Shown: positions 10,031-19,476, numbered from the stretch's first letter. The stretch is DNA of 55,758 bases from an uncultured Clostridia bacterium (GCA_944384375.1 CALWTE010000006.1:1-55758); one strand, 5' to 3'. Numbers and translations are program-made. Notes: a model not told the origin generated them from the sequence alone.

Positions 10031-11155
10031 ATGGTAAAAAAAGTTTTTAAAGTACTAGGCATTACATTGCTTTGTTTAATACTAGCTATAGCAATAATTG
10101 TAGGAACTTACGCAATATATTTATCGTGTCAATATTATAGAATTGAGGATAATCAAACACTAGATATCACGAACAACAAACAAGCTTTAGTCACGACAAA
10201 CAACAAATATTCTATATCCACCTACAACATAGGTTTTGGTGCGTACGCGCAAAATTTTTCCTTCTTTATGGATACAGGGACTATGCTTGACGGGATAGAG
10301 GTCGCAGGTACAAGCAGTCGTGCGATTAGTAAAGAAAATGTAGAATTTAACACCATTGGCGCAATGACAACTATTGCTGAGTTAAACCCTGATTTTATGT
10401 TTTTTCAAGAAGTAGACACAGACTCTCATAGAAGTTATTTTGTAAATCAATATGAGAGTTTACAATCAGCGTTTACAGATTACTCTTCTAGTTTTGCAGT
10501 GAATTTCCATTCAGGTTATTTATTCTACCCCGTTACTAACCCTATAGGAACTTGCAACTCTGGAATCGCCACTATGTCTAAGTATAATATAGAAAACAGC
10601 ACACGAAAAACCTTCCCTATAGATGAATCTTTTATAAACAAATTTTTTGATTTGGACAGATGTTTTGTAGTTAATCGCCTACCTATTGAAGGTAACGACA
10701 AAGAATTAGTTTTGATTAATCTTCATATGAGTGCATATGACGAAGGCGGTGTCTATAGAACACAACAACTAGAATTGCTATGTGACTTCATTGCAACCGA
10801 ATATGCAGCAGGAAATTATGTTATTGCTGGCGGAGACTGGAATCAAGATATTGCAGATACTATTGACTACTTCCCTAGCAACCAACTTATACCAGAGTGG
10901 GTGTTCTCTATCAGTCCAGATGAACTACCACAAGGATTTTCCTTTGCTACAGCACGTAACGTGCCAACCTGTCGTGGTGCGGACATACCTTATAAAGTTA
11001 TAGACAAATCACAAAACTACTTAGAAAATTATTCCGTTGTAATAGATGGATTTTTAGTATCAGATAATGTGCAAGTAGTAAATGTAACTAATATTGATAC
11101 AGATTTTATGTATTCAGACCACAACCCAGTTTATATGGAATTTATTTTAAACTAA
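10031..11155 (+). CDS. Membrane-anchored endonuclease/exonuclease/phosphatase-family hydrolase
   Basis: An N-terminal transmembrane helix (about residues 9-31) places the catalytic domain outside the cell. The EEP fold is visible in order: STYNIGFG (metal-binding Asn), FFQEVD (catalytic Glu), LINLHMSAY, GGDWNQD (the GDxN motif) and a C-terminal YSDHNPVYME (SDH motif with the catalytic His). The family includes DNases, sphingomyelinases and phosphoinositide phosphatases, and substrate cannot be read from the sequence. The start ATG has AGGAGTG 6 nt upstream. At 374 aa the length is usual for the family plus an anchor. Confidence 0.85.
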   Translation: MVKKVFKVLGITLLCLILAIAIIVGTYAIYLSCQYYRIEDNQTLDITNNKQALVTTNNKYSISTYNIGFGAYAQNFSFFMDTGTMLDGIEVAGTSSRAISKENVEFNTIGAMTTIAELNPDFMFFQEVDTDSHRSYFVNQYESLQSAFTDYSSSFAVNFHSGYLFYPVTNPIGTCNSGIATMSKYNIENSTRKTFPIDESFINKFFDLDRCFVVNRLPIEGNDKELVLINLHMSAYDEGGVYRTQQLELLCDFIATEYAAGNYVIAGGDWNQDIADTIDYFPSNQLIPEWVFSISPDELPQGFSFATARNVPTCRGADIPYKVIDKSQNYLENYSVVIDGFLVSDNVQVVNVTNIDTDFMYSDHNPVYMEFILN

Positions 11156-11220
11156 ATTGAACAAGTTCAGTAATATGACTTATTTATTTACCAAATAATA
11201 TTTTGTTTCATGCAATAAAA

Positions 11221-11254
11221 AAAGGACTATTCTTTAATTGATTAGTCCTTTTAT
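11221..11254. terminator. Bidirectional terminator between convergent genes
   Basis: AAAGGACTA pairs with TAGTCCTTT, flanked by an A run on the left and T-rich DNA on the right. It can serve both the plus-strand EEP gene and the minus-strand DivIVA-like gene that ends at 11280. Confidence 0.85.
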
Positions 11255-11279
11255 GTTTTAACCAGTTGTATACTTAGTA

Positions 11280-12122
11280 TTAATCAACTTTGTCTTTGCT
11301 TAAAATTTCGTAGTCTTCGTCATCTAAATTAAAGGCTTTCAAAATTTCTTTTAAAGATTCTTGTGGATGTAAGGCTTCTTGCAAGTTAAAACCGCCACTT
11401 TGTTGTTGCTCTTGTAATGCGCGAGTAAATTCTACTGGTGGAATTTGAGATAAATTAGGGTTAACTTCACCATAACTATCCGGCATTTTTACGTCTTCAC
11501 CATTTAAATATTTTTCAGCCAAAGTAACTTCTTCGTTATTTTCCTTATGGCGAGTGATAGACTGCAATCTGTTGCCTTCACTATCATAGTAAACTTTTAT
11601 TTCATTTTCTTTTAGTGTAATGCTAGGGTCATATTTCCCGTTTACAATAGGCGAACGATGTTGCATTCTCTCCAGAACAGATTTGGAATAAATTCTCTCG
11701 CCCTTTTCGTTAAGCTGTGAATTAAGGGTAACCGTAAGCGCGTACTGAAAATCGCCCACTAAATTATCTAGTTCTTCACCTGGCAAAAGCCCTGCAAATT
11801 TAGTACGCAACTCGTTTAAAACGTTCTCCCACTTTTTATATAATAATTGTACACGCTTTATTTCCAAATCATAAACAGTGCGTGCTGAATTGCTGATTTC
11901 ATCAGCTTTTTGCACGGCTTTAATCAAGGCTTTGGAAATTTGGCGTTCTTTTTCCTTATAAACTTCCAAACTGTATTTTAAATCATTCATCTCTTGATTC
12001 ATTGCAAACATCTTTTCATTTTGTCTTCGTAATTTTTCGTTATATTCCTTACGCATCTTTTGCAAGAATTCGTCTACTTCGTGAGTAGCATAACCGTTAC
12101 TTTCTCTTTTGAAGTTTTCCAT
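11280..12122 (-). CDS. DivIVA-domain coiled-coil protein
   Basis: The N-terminus has the DivIVA/GpsB signature: FKRESNGYATHEVDEFL, followed by a long charged coiled coil to about residue 110. Such proteins assemble at the membrane at poles or septa and recruit partners. The C-terminal ~100 residues are less ordered and rich in E, N and Q. AGGAG lies 9 nt before the start, which is inside the end of lgt (26-bp overlap), so the two genes are translationally coupled. A more exact role than cell division or growth-zone organisation cannot be given. Confidence 0.75.
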   Translation of the reverse strand: MENFKRESNGYATHEVDEFLQKMRKEYNEKLRRQNEKMFAMNQEMNDLKYSLEVYKEKERQISKALIKAVQKADEISNSARTVYDLEIKRVQLLYKKWENVLNELRTKFAGLLPGEELDNLVGDFQYALTVTLNSQLNEKGERIYSKSVLERMQHRSPIVNGKYDPSITLKENEIKVYYDSEGNRLQSITRHKENNEEVTLAEKYLNGEDVKMPDSYGEVNPNLSQIPPVEFTRALQEQQQSGGFNLQEALHPQESLKEILKAFNLDDEDYEILSKDKVD

Positions 12123-12957
12123 CGTTATTCGCTCCTATTACAACAACTTTATTTGATTTAATATGTTTTATAATTAAATAAGTCGCTATACCTATGCCTG
12201 CAATTATCAAAATCAAACTCAACACCTGGCTAACACGCATACTGCCCCACATTAGCGAGTCTGTCCTAAAACCTTCAATAATGAACCTAGATATACCATA
12301 AAGGATAAAATAACCACACATTGGTATTCCGTTAATTTTAACCTTTTTAACCAAAATGATTAAGATAATGCACGTAATGAAACTAGCCATACTTTCATAA
12401 AAGAATGTCGCATTAAACCAAGCGCTGTTAGGAATATAACCATAAAAATCTTGACATTGTTGTCTTGCTAATTCAGTAAAGTTAGAACTATCAATTTGCA
12501 CAGCAAAAGGGAACCACTGCTGGCTAGTGTTGGTAATAAGGTTGCCGTATGCTTCTTGATTTACAAAATTTCCCCATCTACCTATTGCCTGTCCTAAAAT
12601 CAAGCAAGGGACAGCAACGTCAGCAACTTTTAGGAAATTCTTCTTGCGAATCCAACAATACAAAGCAAGCCCTATTGCACCACCTATTATACCACCGTAA
12701 ATTGCAATTCCGCCATTCCAAATAGCAAAGGCTTCCCAACCCCACGGCCCGTTATTATAGATAATATAGTATAATCTCGCGCCTATTATGGCTAAAGGGA
12801 AAACCCAAAGAATCCATTCTAAAGGGTCTTCTCTCTTAAAACCACGACTAGGTGCTAATAGGCACGCAAGTATCACCGCTAACAATAACCCGAACGCTAT
12901 GATTAGCCCGTACCAATGAACACTTATTCCAAAAATTTCAAAAGCAATTGGATTCAT
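12097..12957 (-). CDS. lgt: Prolipoprotein diacylglyceryl transferase
   Basis: Lgt moves diacylglycerol from phosphatidylglycerol to the lipobox cysteine of prelipoproteins, as the first step of lipoprotein maturation in the membrane. The protein is polytopic, and the family signature GRWGNFVNQEAYGN is present at the expected place, preceded by GGIAIYGGIIGG. C-terminal helices include YGISRFIIEGFR, with the conserved Arg and Glu. The usual length (286 aa) is met. Several lipobox proteins in this window (at 426, 33712 and 35363) are likely substrates. It is first in a two-gene operon with the DivIVA-like gene. Confidence 0.95.
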   Translation of the reverse strand: MNPIAFEIFGISVHWYGLIIAFGLLLAVILACLLAPSRGFKREDPLEWILWVFPLAIIGARLYYIIYNNGPWGWEAFAIWNGGIAIYGGIIGGAIGLALYCWIRKKNFLKVADVAVPCLILGQAIGRWGNFVNQEAYGNLITNTSQQWFPFAVQIDSSNFTELARQQCQDFYGYIPNSAWFNATFFYESMASFITCIILIILVKKVKINGIPMCGYFILYGISRFIIEGFRTDSLMWGSMRVSQVLSLILIIAGIGIATYLIIKHIKSNKVVVIGANNDGKLQKRK

Positions 12958-12985
12958 TGTATGCTCTCCATAAATTAGTTATTCT

Positions 12986-13015
12986 ATTATACTACAAAGT
13001 GTGATAAAAAGGCAA
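12986..13015 (-). promoter_or_regulatory. Promoter for lgt operon
   Basis: On the minus strand TTGCCT (13010-13015), an 18-bp spacer and TATAAT (12986-12991), ~30 nt before the lgt start. The remaining stretch up to 13312 is AT-rich with no gene seen. Confidence 0.55.
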
Positions 13016-13312
13016 GTGTTACTGGCTTTTTTGTCTGTTTTATTTACAAGGGAAATGTAGTAAACGATATTAAGATATAATACAAAAAAGCAATTATACT
13101 TTAACCGTTTTTAATATACTTGGCTACATTATAATAGCATTATAACTATAGTAATAACAAAAAGCTAAATTAATTTTTAATATACAACACCACAAAAAGT
13201 ACACTGCTTTTGGTTGCAAATATCTTTTGATGTGTTATTTTGCTTTGGGGCTCATTCCATAAAAGAGCAAAATTTTTCATTATTTTCTCATAAAACATTT
13301 TTTTATAAAAGC

Positions 13313-13342
13313 AAAAAAGCATTCAATTTAGAATGCTTTTTT
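13313..13342 (-). terminator. Terminator of the 406-aa membrane protein gene
   Basis: AAAAAAGCATTC pairs with GAATGCTTTTTT across a 6-nt loop, directly after the stop codon. It could work in both directions. Confidence 0.9.
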
Positions 13343-13348
13343 GAAGTT

Positions 13349-14569
13349 TTATGCTCCCATTTCTGGTTCTTTAGGTTTGCTAGTAGTTTCGTTACCTTCT
13401 ATTTTATCAAAAACATATACACCATCACGATTTATATTGTAATTGTGGTCTCCCGTAGAAGTAGGTACGCCCTCTTCTTGTGTTGGTGCTTGACCAGGAT
13501 TAGGTGCCGGTTGTGGATTAGGATTTTGGTTTTGCTCTTGTGGGTTTTGCTCTTGTTGAGAGCGTGATATTTTAAGTTTTTCCACATCTCTATTCAAAAT
13601 TTCTTGAGCCCTTATTTGTGCGACTTTCAAATCTTCTATGTTGTTAAGATATGAAAGTTCCGTTTCATTACCATTTAAAACTAAATTAATTTTTATAGGG
13701 AAACTAATTTTGTCCTGTCCGAACGCTTTTTCTATTTTCTCGTTTATTATTGAAGGCGCAACTAGACACTCTAATTCATTGTGTAAATCAATATTGATTT
13801 TTTGATTAAATACTATATCACCGTCAGCATTATGCGAAATAGTACCATCTTCTATATAGGTAGGCATAGAAATTACCATTCTAGAATTTTCTAAAGATTC
13901 CCCTACTTTATATTTAGAACGGTTAGTTTCTATAGTTTTATTCAAAGATTCTTGAATTTGTGGCCCTAATTCTTTATTGAATGTGTGGTTGAATTTGCTA
14001 GCTTCTTCTGCTAAATTAATCTTAGTAATTTCTTCAACAGATGCACCACTTCTGCCACCTGTAGAAAGTACGCTTCCCAAAGCCAAAGCAGCCTTCTCTG
14101 GTACCATTCTTTTTCTAACACAATACTTTAAGCCTTTGTTAATCTTTAATTCCAAAGCGGCATATTTTTCTGCTGAGTAGCTCTTGCTTTTATCTTGTTG
14201 CATTGCATTAAGTTTTTGAATGTTTCTTAAAACTTTGTTAAACTTGTTATAACGTCTACGAGCAACATAAGAACCTATCCATGAGCCGATAAAACCAGCA
14301 CCACAGATACTACCAGCAACCCATATTGCAGGCAAAGCCCAACCAAAACTCAAACCAGTAGCAACTAAAAGCCCTACTGAAGCGAATGTACCGATACCAC
14401 CTATTGATAAAGGTTTACTAGCACCACCTTTCCGAACTGCTTCGGTAAATTTTTCATTAAAGCCTATTATTTGGCCATCTTGATTGTATTTGAAAACAGA
14501 TTGCATCAATTCTGCATTGCTTAAATTTTCAAATTGTCCGCTAAATTCTGCAAATTTTTTCTTTCTCAT
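13349..14569 (-). CDS. Hypothetical membrane protein, 406 aa
   Basis: I do not recognise this family. Two adjacent Gly/Ala-rich hydrophobic segments (about residues 54-96) form a hairpin through the membrane and are followed by basic VARRRYNKF. The middle (about 100-330) is soluble and charged, and the C-terminus is a Q/N/P-rich linker (about 340-380) before a short acidic tail. The ribosome site GGGAGGT lies upstream of the ATG. It is a single-gene unit with its own terminator, and nothing in the neighbourhood suggests a function. Confidence 0.7.
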   Translation of the reverse strand: MRKKKFAEFSGQFENLSNAELMQSVFKYNQDGQIIGFNEKFTEAVRKGGASKPLSIGGIGTFASVGLLVATGLSFGWALPAIWVAGSICGAGFIGSWIGSYVARRRYNKFNKVLRNIQKLNAMQQDKSKSYSAEKYAALELKINKGLKYCVRKRMVPEKAALALGSVLSTGGRSGASVEEITKINLAEEASKFNHTFNKELGPQIQESLNKTIETNRSKYKVGESLENSRMVISMPTYIEDGTISHNADGDIVFNQKINIDLHNELECLVAPSIINEKIEKAFGQDKISFPIKINLVLNGNETELSYLNNIEDLKVAQIRAQEILNRDVEKLKISRSQQEQNPQEQNQNPNPQPAPNPGQAPTQEEGVPTSTGDHNYNINRDGVYVFDKIEGNETTSKPKEPEMGA

Positions 14570-14671
14570 AAATACCTCCCAAAGTATTTTTCCCTTTGAT
14601 TTCTGTGTATATTATAACATAAAACTTATAAAAATACAATACCCTTTAGCAAAATTTTTTATATATTTATT

Positions 14672-15517
14672 TTATGATAGAATTAACTTTAAAGTGGTAC
14701 TTGCGGGATATATTTGAATGAGTTTTTCTAATTGAAGTTCGCTTATTTTGCCGATTACCTTATAATTTTCATCTATTACATTAAACTCCGTTATGCTATC
14801 TGGGGTAACGGCAGATATTAGTTTGTACAAAGGTATATTTTGAGAAACCGCCAAAGCGCGTAACTTTAACCCGCGATTTAAATGGCTAGATTTACTTTCA
14901 AATAAACCGATGTGGCTGTAATATGCTTGTTTGTCCTCTAAAATAGATGTAATGAATAAGAATGAGCCAAAAATTAGCATTGTGTAATTAGGAGTAAAAA
15001 ATACTGTCATTACAAACCCAACTAAAATTACACTAGAAAGTATTATTCCTATGAGTCTAACCTTTTTAATTGCCTTTGTTCGTTGCCCATTTCTGCTCAT
15101 TACCGCAAGCAAAACTCTACCTCCATCTAGTGGAAAAATCGGTAAAAAGTTTATCACAGCAGTTACAACATTGGCATATACAAACTGTTGAGTATAAAAG
15201 TATGTTGAAGGAAATATCCACCAGACTGCACAACCTAGAATTGCTAAAATTATATTAAGCGCAGGACCTGCAATTGCTACTAAAACTTCATCACGTGCAC
15301 TAAAAAAACGGTTATCCCCACTGAGTGAAGCACCGTGCGGCATCAAGTTTATTTGGTTTAATTTATAGCCTAATTTACTAGCCACAAAGGAATGTGCAAA
15401 TTCATGTAAAATTACCGTAATTATGTAACTTAAAAGCAAGAAAAAATAGCCAAAATACACAAGTAAAGCTGATAAAACAATGAATAAAGGGTGAATCATA
15501 AACTTAAATTTCTTCAT
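14672..15517 (-). CDS. Site-2 protease family metalloprotease, SpoIVFB-like (M50)
   Basis: A polytopic membrane protein with the zinc motif HEFAH (residues 38-42) inside the second hydrophobic segment and the third ligand in FPLDGGR (Asp131), the two landmarks of M50 intramembrane proteases. The family cleaves membrane-tethered substrates; SpoIVFB itself processes pro-sigma-K during sporulation. The C-terminal ~80 residues, after the last helix, resemble a CBS-like regulatory tail. The start overlaps a small membrane-protein gene by 14 nt. The locus minD-minE-small gene-protease is read as one operon. Whether this organism sporulates cannot be told from here. Confidence 0.85.
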   Translation of the reverse strand: MKKFKFMIHPLFIVLSALLVYFGYFFLLLSYIITVILHEFAHSFVASKLGYKLNQINLMPHGASLSGDNRFFSARDEVLVAIAGPALNIILAILGCAVWWIFPSTYFYTQQFVYANVVTAVINFLPIFPLDGGRVLLAVMSRNGQRTKAIKKVRLIGIILSSVILVGFVMTVFFTPNYTMLIFGSFLFITSILEDKQAYYSHIGLFESKSSHLNRGLKLRALAVSQNIPLYKLISAVTPDSITEFNVIDENYKVIGKISELQLEKLIQIYPASTTLKLILS

Positions 15518-15665
15518 AGAAATACCACCTTACATAAAATATTTCATCCACTCCTTGCGTAGATTCTTTTATCGGTTTCATAATACCAAAAGCATCAAAC
15601 AATAAAAGTACTATAGTCGTAATAACTGCAGTAAGCAAAACTTTATAAACCCAATTAAAATTCAT
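15504..15665 (-). CDS. Small single-pass membrane protein (53 aa)
   Basis: Too short for standard ORF cut-offs. The ATG at 15665 has GGAAGTG 3 nt upstream. The peptide starts MNFNWVYKVLL, has one transmembrane helix (about residues 7-24) and ends in an aromatic/acidic tail. It lies between minE and the SpoIVFB-like gene and overlaps the latter, so translation is coupled. By position it could be a partner of the protease (SpoIVFA is the partner in Bacillus), but there is no visible SpoIVFA similarity and this is only inference. Confidence 0.6.
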   Translation of the reverse strand: MNFNWVYKVLLTAVITTIVLLLFDAFGIMKPIKESTQGVDEIFYVRWYFYEEI

Positions 15666-15676
15666 TATTTCACTTC

Positions 15677-15922
15677 CTAACTATTTAAAATCCCCATAAT
15701 TTTTAACCTGTTGCACTTCACTTTGCATCTAAAAACGTAATTTCCTTCGGCGTCTATATCTAGCCTTGATAAAATGTCTTCTTTCGTTATTTCCATATAG
15801 TTTTGCAGTGTTTTAAAAACATCACTTGCTAAAACTTCGTTAAATTTTACAGGATTAAAATGTTTATCATTGATTAAAACTTGTTTTAAACGTGCCAAGC
15901 CACGTGGTTCCATAATACTCAT
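15677..15922 (-). CDS. minE: MinE-like cell division topological factor
   Basis: MinE stimulates the MinD ATPase and drives Min oscillation. The 81-aa length and position 4 nt after minD fit. The C-terminal half has the MinE topology pattern (EDILSRLDIDAEGNYVFRCKV) and the N-terminal part contains RLKQVLINDKH, matching the MinD-binding helix region. It is divergent from the E. coli protein, so the assignment rests on context as well as motif. Confidence 0.8.
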   Translation of the reverse strand: MSIMEPRGLARLKQVLINDKHFNPVKFNEVLASDVFKTLQNYMEITKEDILSRLDIDAEGNYVFRCKVKCNRLKIMGILNS

Positions 15923-15926
15923 TTCT

Positions 15927-16706
15927 CTACACTCCTTTTCTACGTTTTATTCCTAAAAAACTTCGTTTTAAATCATTGGCTTGAAAGTCGCAATTTTGAA
16001 TATTTAATGCTAATTGTTTGAAATCATTTGCCGTTTCGTCACAAAGAGTAAAGATATCACCACTTATACTAGACAATGAAGTGATTTGTTCTGATTCGTG
16101 AATAGTTCCTAATAACTTAAAATTTAAACTTCTAGCGATATCCACTGGAGATAGCATTAATCTCTTTGATACCATATCGCCACGCACTCGGTTAACAATC
16201 ACACTTATAGACGATAAATTATAGCCATACAACAAGTTAGCCACTTTCCCCGCATCTCGTACCGCTATTAAATGCGGAGTAGTAACAATTATTGCTTCAT
16301 TTGCACTAAACACCGCCCTATGGAATTCAAAGCCGATACCTGCCGGACAATCTATAATGCAGTAGTCAAAAGTTTTAGATAATTCGTTTAATATCATTTT
16401 TAAATCATCGCCGGTAACCTTACCCACGTTTAAACTGTGAGTACTAGGCAAAAAATACAATAAAGGCATTTTGGGGTGTTGAATTAAGGCTTGCCGAATG
16501 CGGCATTTCCCTTCTAAAATATCCACAATATCATAATTGATTTGTGTATCTATTCCCGCAACTATATCAAGATTATTTAAACCTATATCTACATCAAGTA
16601 GAACTACTCTTGCGCCCATTTTGGCAAGATTCCAGCCCAGCATTGCAGAACACGTAGTTTTGCCTACTCCACCCTTGCCACTCGTTATAACAATTACTCT
16701 TGCCAT
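15927..16706 (-). CDS. minD: Septum site-determining ATPase MinD
   Basis: A ParA/MinD-type ATPase that binds the membrane in its ATP form and positions the division septum. The deviant Walker A motif GKGGVGKTT starts at residue 10, VVLLDVDIGLNNLD follows, and the switch region is YCIIDCPAGIG. The C-terminus ends in a basic amphipathic segment (LKRSFLGIKRRKGV), the membrane-targeting sequence of MinD. The length of 259 aa is normal. minE follows immediately; no minC is in the window. Confidence 0.95.
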   Translation of the reverse strand: MARVIVITSGKGGVGKTTCSAMLGWNLAKMGARVVLLDVDIGLNNLDIVAGIDTQINYDIVDILEGKCRIRQALIQHPKMPLLYFLPSTHSLNVGKVTGDDLKMILNELSKTFDYCIIDCPAGIGFEFHRAVFSANEAIIVTTPHLIAVRDAGKVANLLYGYNLSSISVIVNRVRGDMVSKRLMLSPVDIARSLNFKLLGTIHESEQITSLSSISGDIFTLCDETANDFKQLALNIQNCDFQANDLKRSFLGIKRRKGV

Positions 16707-16755
16707 ACATTCCGCCCCCTTTGATATTCATTTTAGTTTGAAAAATTAAAAAAGT

Positions 16756-16783
16756 AAAGGGCAGAGTATAATCTCTGTCCTTT
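16756..16783 (-). terminator. Terminator between the mreB-like gene and minD
   Basis: AAAGGGCAGAG pairs with CTCTGTCCTTT (one G-T wobble) and the stem is followed on the minus strand by a T-rich run, so minD probably has its own promoter. Confidence 0.75.
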
Positions 16784-16812
16784 TCAACAAAACTTCTTTT
16801 TATTTTACAAAT

Positions 16813-17793
16813 TTATGTAAGTTTCTTCAATAATGATTTTTGTTCCATTAATTTTGCCAAACCGAAAACACTTCTTTCACCGTTCGCAATAAAAATAGGG
16901 ATATTCAACATTTGCTGCATAAATTCCTTTAAGCCACTTATTTTGCTACCATTACCGCAAAAAATCACGCCTTGATTACGCACATTGTTTATTATTATTG
17001 ATTCTTGTGCCATAATAAGAGAATTAGCTGTTTCTGCTATTAACTGATAATATTCACGCAAAGGTTCTAAAATATCAATACTAGTTATTTTGATTGTTTT
17101 TTGCTTTTTTGATTTTGATTCTATTCCAGCAAACGATAAATTTTTAGTACCATTTGGCAATAAACTACCTATCTGTTCTTTTAGAGATAAAGCAGATTCA
17201 AGACTAATCTTTACTCCATATTTAGATTGTACTTGAGACATAATAGAAAAATCAATATTTACCGCCCCCACATTAAGAGTGAGTCCATCTACTATCCCCT
17301 GTTTGCCCATAACAGCCACATCAGTACAGCCTGAGCCTATATCAATTAACAAACAATTTTCAAAATCTCCAAAGCCTACACCACAACCTAAAATATCAGC
17401 AATAGGAGTAGGAGCAAATTCAATACTACTAATACCCGCCGAATATGCTACGTTAAAGTATTTTTGCCTTTCTTCCGCAGATGTCCCACAAGGAATACCA
17501 AACAACGCTTTTATACTGGCTTTGGGTTTATCTGCCACAACTTTTTTTACAAAATTACGCAACAAAACACCCGCATATTTTTCATCAACAATTACTCCTT
17601 CCATAACTGGTGAAACTACGAATTGTTCATCATTCTGCTTTACGGCCCTTTGTCCAAAATCTTTTATAATCGTATCGCCATTTACATTTTCGCACAAAAT
17701 TTTATTAGGCTCTACTAAAACAATACCCTTACCTAATCTATAAATTACAGTTGTATTTGAACCAAAATCTATGCATAATTCTATTGCAGCCAT
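16813..17793 (-). CDS. MreB/Mbl-family actin-like protein (divergent)
   Basis: Actin-fold filament protein that guides cell-wall synthesis under the membrane. The phosphate-1 motif is CIDFGSNTTVIYRLGKGIVLVEP, close to the MreB consensus IDLGTANTLV...GIVLNEPS. Phosphate-2 is LLIDIGSGCTDVAV and the adenosine motif is GVIFCGNGSKISGL. The length is typical (326 aa). Substitutions in usually invariant spots (Asn for Ala after GS/GT; Cys for Gly/Thr) make it a divergent paralogue-type MreB rather than a standard one. The ribosome site AAAGGGG lies upstream of the ATG. Confidence 0.8.
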   Translation of the reverse strand: MAAIELCIDFGSNTTVIYRLGKGIVLVEPNKILCENVNGDTIIKDFGQRAVKQNDEQFVVSPVMEGVIVDEKYAGVLLRNFVKKVVADKPKASIKALFGIPCGTSAEERQKYFNVAYSAGISSIEFAPTPIADILGCGVGFGDFENCLLIDIGSGCTDVAVMGKQGIVDGLTLNVGAVNIDFSIMSQVQSKYGVKISLESALSLKEQIGSLLPNGTKNLSFAGIESKSKKQKTIKITSIDILEPLREYYQLIAETANSLIMAQESIIINNVRNQGVIFCGNGSKISGLKEFMQQMLNIPIFIANGERSVFGLAKLMEQKSLLKKLT

Positions 17794-17871
17794 ACTAAAA
17801 ACCCCTTTTGTTTTATTTTAACAAAAATATTAAATTATTGCAATTAAATTAAAAAAGTTTCTGCAAATATA

Positions 17872-17901
17872 AAAAGCATATTGCCTAAACAACATGCTTT
17901 T
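17872..17901 (-). terminator. Terminator of the ferredoxin-ppx operon
   Basis: AAAAGCAT pairs with ATGCTTTT a few nt after the ppx stop codon; A/T-rich flanks. Confidence 0.7.
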
Positions 17902-17904
17902 AAA

Positions 17905-19473
17905 CTATAACAACTCTAAATTTTTGCCAAACACCTTTTTAAAGTCTGCACTAGCTTCAGCAGCACACTTTAATTCAAACTGAATGTCTGGACTATTTGA
18001 AACAGTTTTCATAATTACAGAGTCACCCAAAACATCACATACTAAATCTGTAATGTGTTCTTGTTGCGAACGGTCTAAAGCTGCGGCAATTCTCAAAATT
18101 ACCGCCATTTTCTTAACTGCTTGTAAATCTTCGTCATCTACAAGGTCTTTATATTTTACCCATTCACTAAGGCTAAATTCTTCACTCATTTGAGATGAAG
18201 CAACGAAAGCTGCAATAACTTGGTCTTTATGTGATAACCCGTATAACTGCGTACTTAAAATTACTTGCAAAGCATCTTTTCGTGTAGGATTGTATCTCAA
18301 ACGTGAACCACTATCACTTAAAAAACTAGCAACCTTTAAAGCACGCAAATATTGTCTACCTAATTTATGCATAACTCTTAATTGCCTAAAAAGTATAGCC
18401 GCTAATTCGTAGATATGTAAATGGTTAGAATTCTCTATTGCGTGAAAATGCAAGTTTGTTTGCAGACTATACATTACAATATCTACAATAGGTTTATCGG
18501 TCGTACTAGGTATGCATTGGCTAAAAAATATTCCTGTAGATATGTCTGAACTTGAAATTATCAAATTTTTAGTTTCCAAAGTTTCTAGAATTGCTCTAAC
18601 AATAGACAACCCACTTGCAACAGTGTTTGCAGACCTTGTAGAAATACCCTTTATACGAGCTCGTTTATCTAAATCAAGTGTTTTTATAGCATTATAAACA
18701 TTATCAAAATCATTATTATGAATTTCGTATGCGTGTGCTAAATCCAAAGGATATTTTTTCCCACGACGACTAATCTTCCCTAAACTAGCAAAAGTTTCCC
18801 CTACACCTACAATTTTATATTCTTCGTCAAGCGGAGTTTCTATCCAACTTACATTTTCTTTAATTTGTTGTTTAAAAAAGTCTGTCATATCTTGCATTTG
18901 TTTTTCAGGATTTGATATAGAGTCCATAAACAATGCAGCCAAAGATTCCGCACCGAATGGAATAGTCGCAAAATTGATTATAGTCTTGCGAGAGTATTGT
19001 ATCAACTGAGTATATTCGTCATCAATGTAAATAATTATTCCTTTGGGCGCATCTAAGGTGTTAACCACTCCACTATATATAGCCACCATTTCATCTTGGT
19101 CTTGCAATAATCTAATCTTAAAACCAGAAGCAATCTCTAACTCTTCCAAAAAGCCATAGTGATTTTTTGCTTCTCTAAACGAAGTAGAAGCATAAGCAAC
19201 AGCCTTTTGCACGCCCATCGCGTCACATAATTTACGGTACATTTTAACGATTTCCACACACTCTGCGATTTGTGTAGGTTTAATGAAACCGTCTCTATTT
19301 ATATCCTCGTAAATTTTTATTGGCTCAACAAATTCATCAAACACTTCAAAACAAACTTCGTGAATTTGCCATGCAAAAATCAACCGAACCTGTCTAGGTG
19401 ACAATTCTAGCAATGCTATTTTTTCTTTTGGCGGAAGAATAGCATCAGTTTTTTCTATATTATTTTGATTCAA
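17905..19473 (-). CDS. ppx: Ppx/GppA-family exopolyphosphatase
   Basis: Ppx/GppA enzymes hydrolyse terminal phosphate from polyphosphate or pppGpp. An ASKHA-fold N-terminal half shows VAYASTSFREAKN, LLQDQDEMVAIYSGV and GAESLAALF at the places of the family motifs. An HD-like C-terminal domain (about residues 315-520) contains LSHKDQVIAAFVA. The first phosphate motif is unusual (ALLELSPRQVRLIF; the usual DIGSNSIRL lacks its Asp and Gly here). The length (522 aa) is near the two-domain bacterial form. Three nt separate it from the upstream ferredoxin gene, so they are co-transcribed. Confidence 0.8.
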   Translation of the reverse strand: MNQNNIEKTDAILPPKEKIALLELSPRQVRLIFAWQIHEVCFEVFDEFVEPIKIYEDINRDGFIKPTQIAECVEIVKMYRKLCDAMGVQKAVAYASTSFREAKNHYGFLEELEIASGFKIRLLQDQDEMVAIYSGVVNTLDAPKGIIIYIDDEYTQLIQYSRKTIINFATIPFGAESLAALFMDSISNPEKQMQDMTDFFKQQIKENVSWIETPLDEEYKIVGVGETFASLGKISRRGKKYPLDLAHAYEIHNNDFDNVYNAIKTLDLDKRARIKGISTRSANTVASGLSIVRAILETLETKNLIISSSDISTGIFFSQCIPSTTDKPIVDIVMYSLQTNLHFHAIENSNHLHIYELAAILFRQLRVMHKLGRQYLRALKVASFLSDSGSRLRYNPTRKDALQVILSTQLYGLSHKDQVIAAFVASSQMSEEFSLSEWVKYKDLVDDEDLQAVKKMAVILRIAAALDRSQQEHITDLVCDVLGDSVIMKTVSNSPDIQFELKCAAEASADFKKVFGKNLELL

Positions 19474-19476
19474 TTT

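Noticed and set aside
17279..17743. 154-aa plus-strand ORF
   Set aside because: It is antisense to the MreB-like gene, whose actin-fold motifs are clear.
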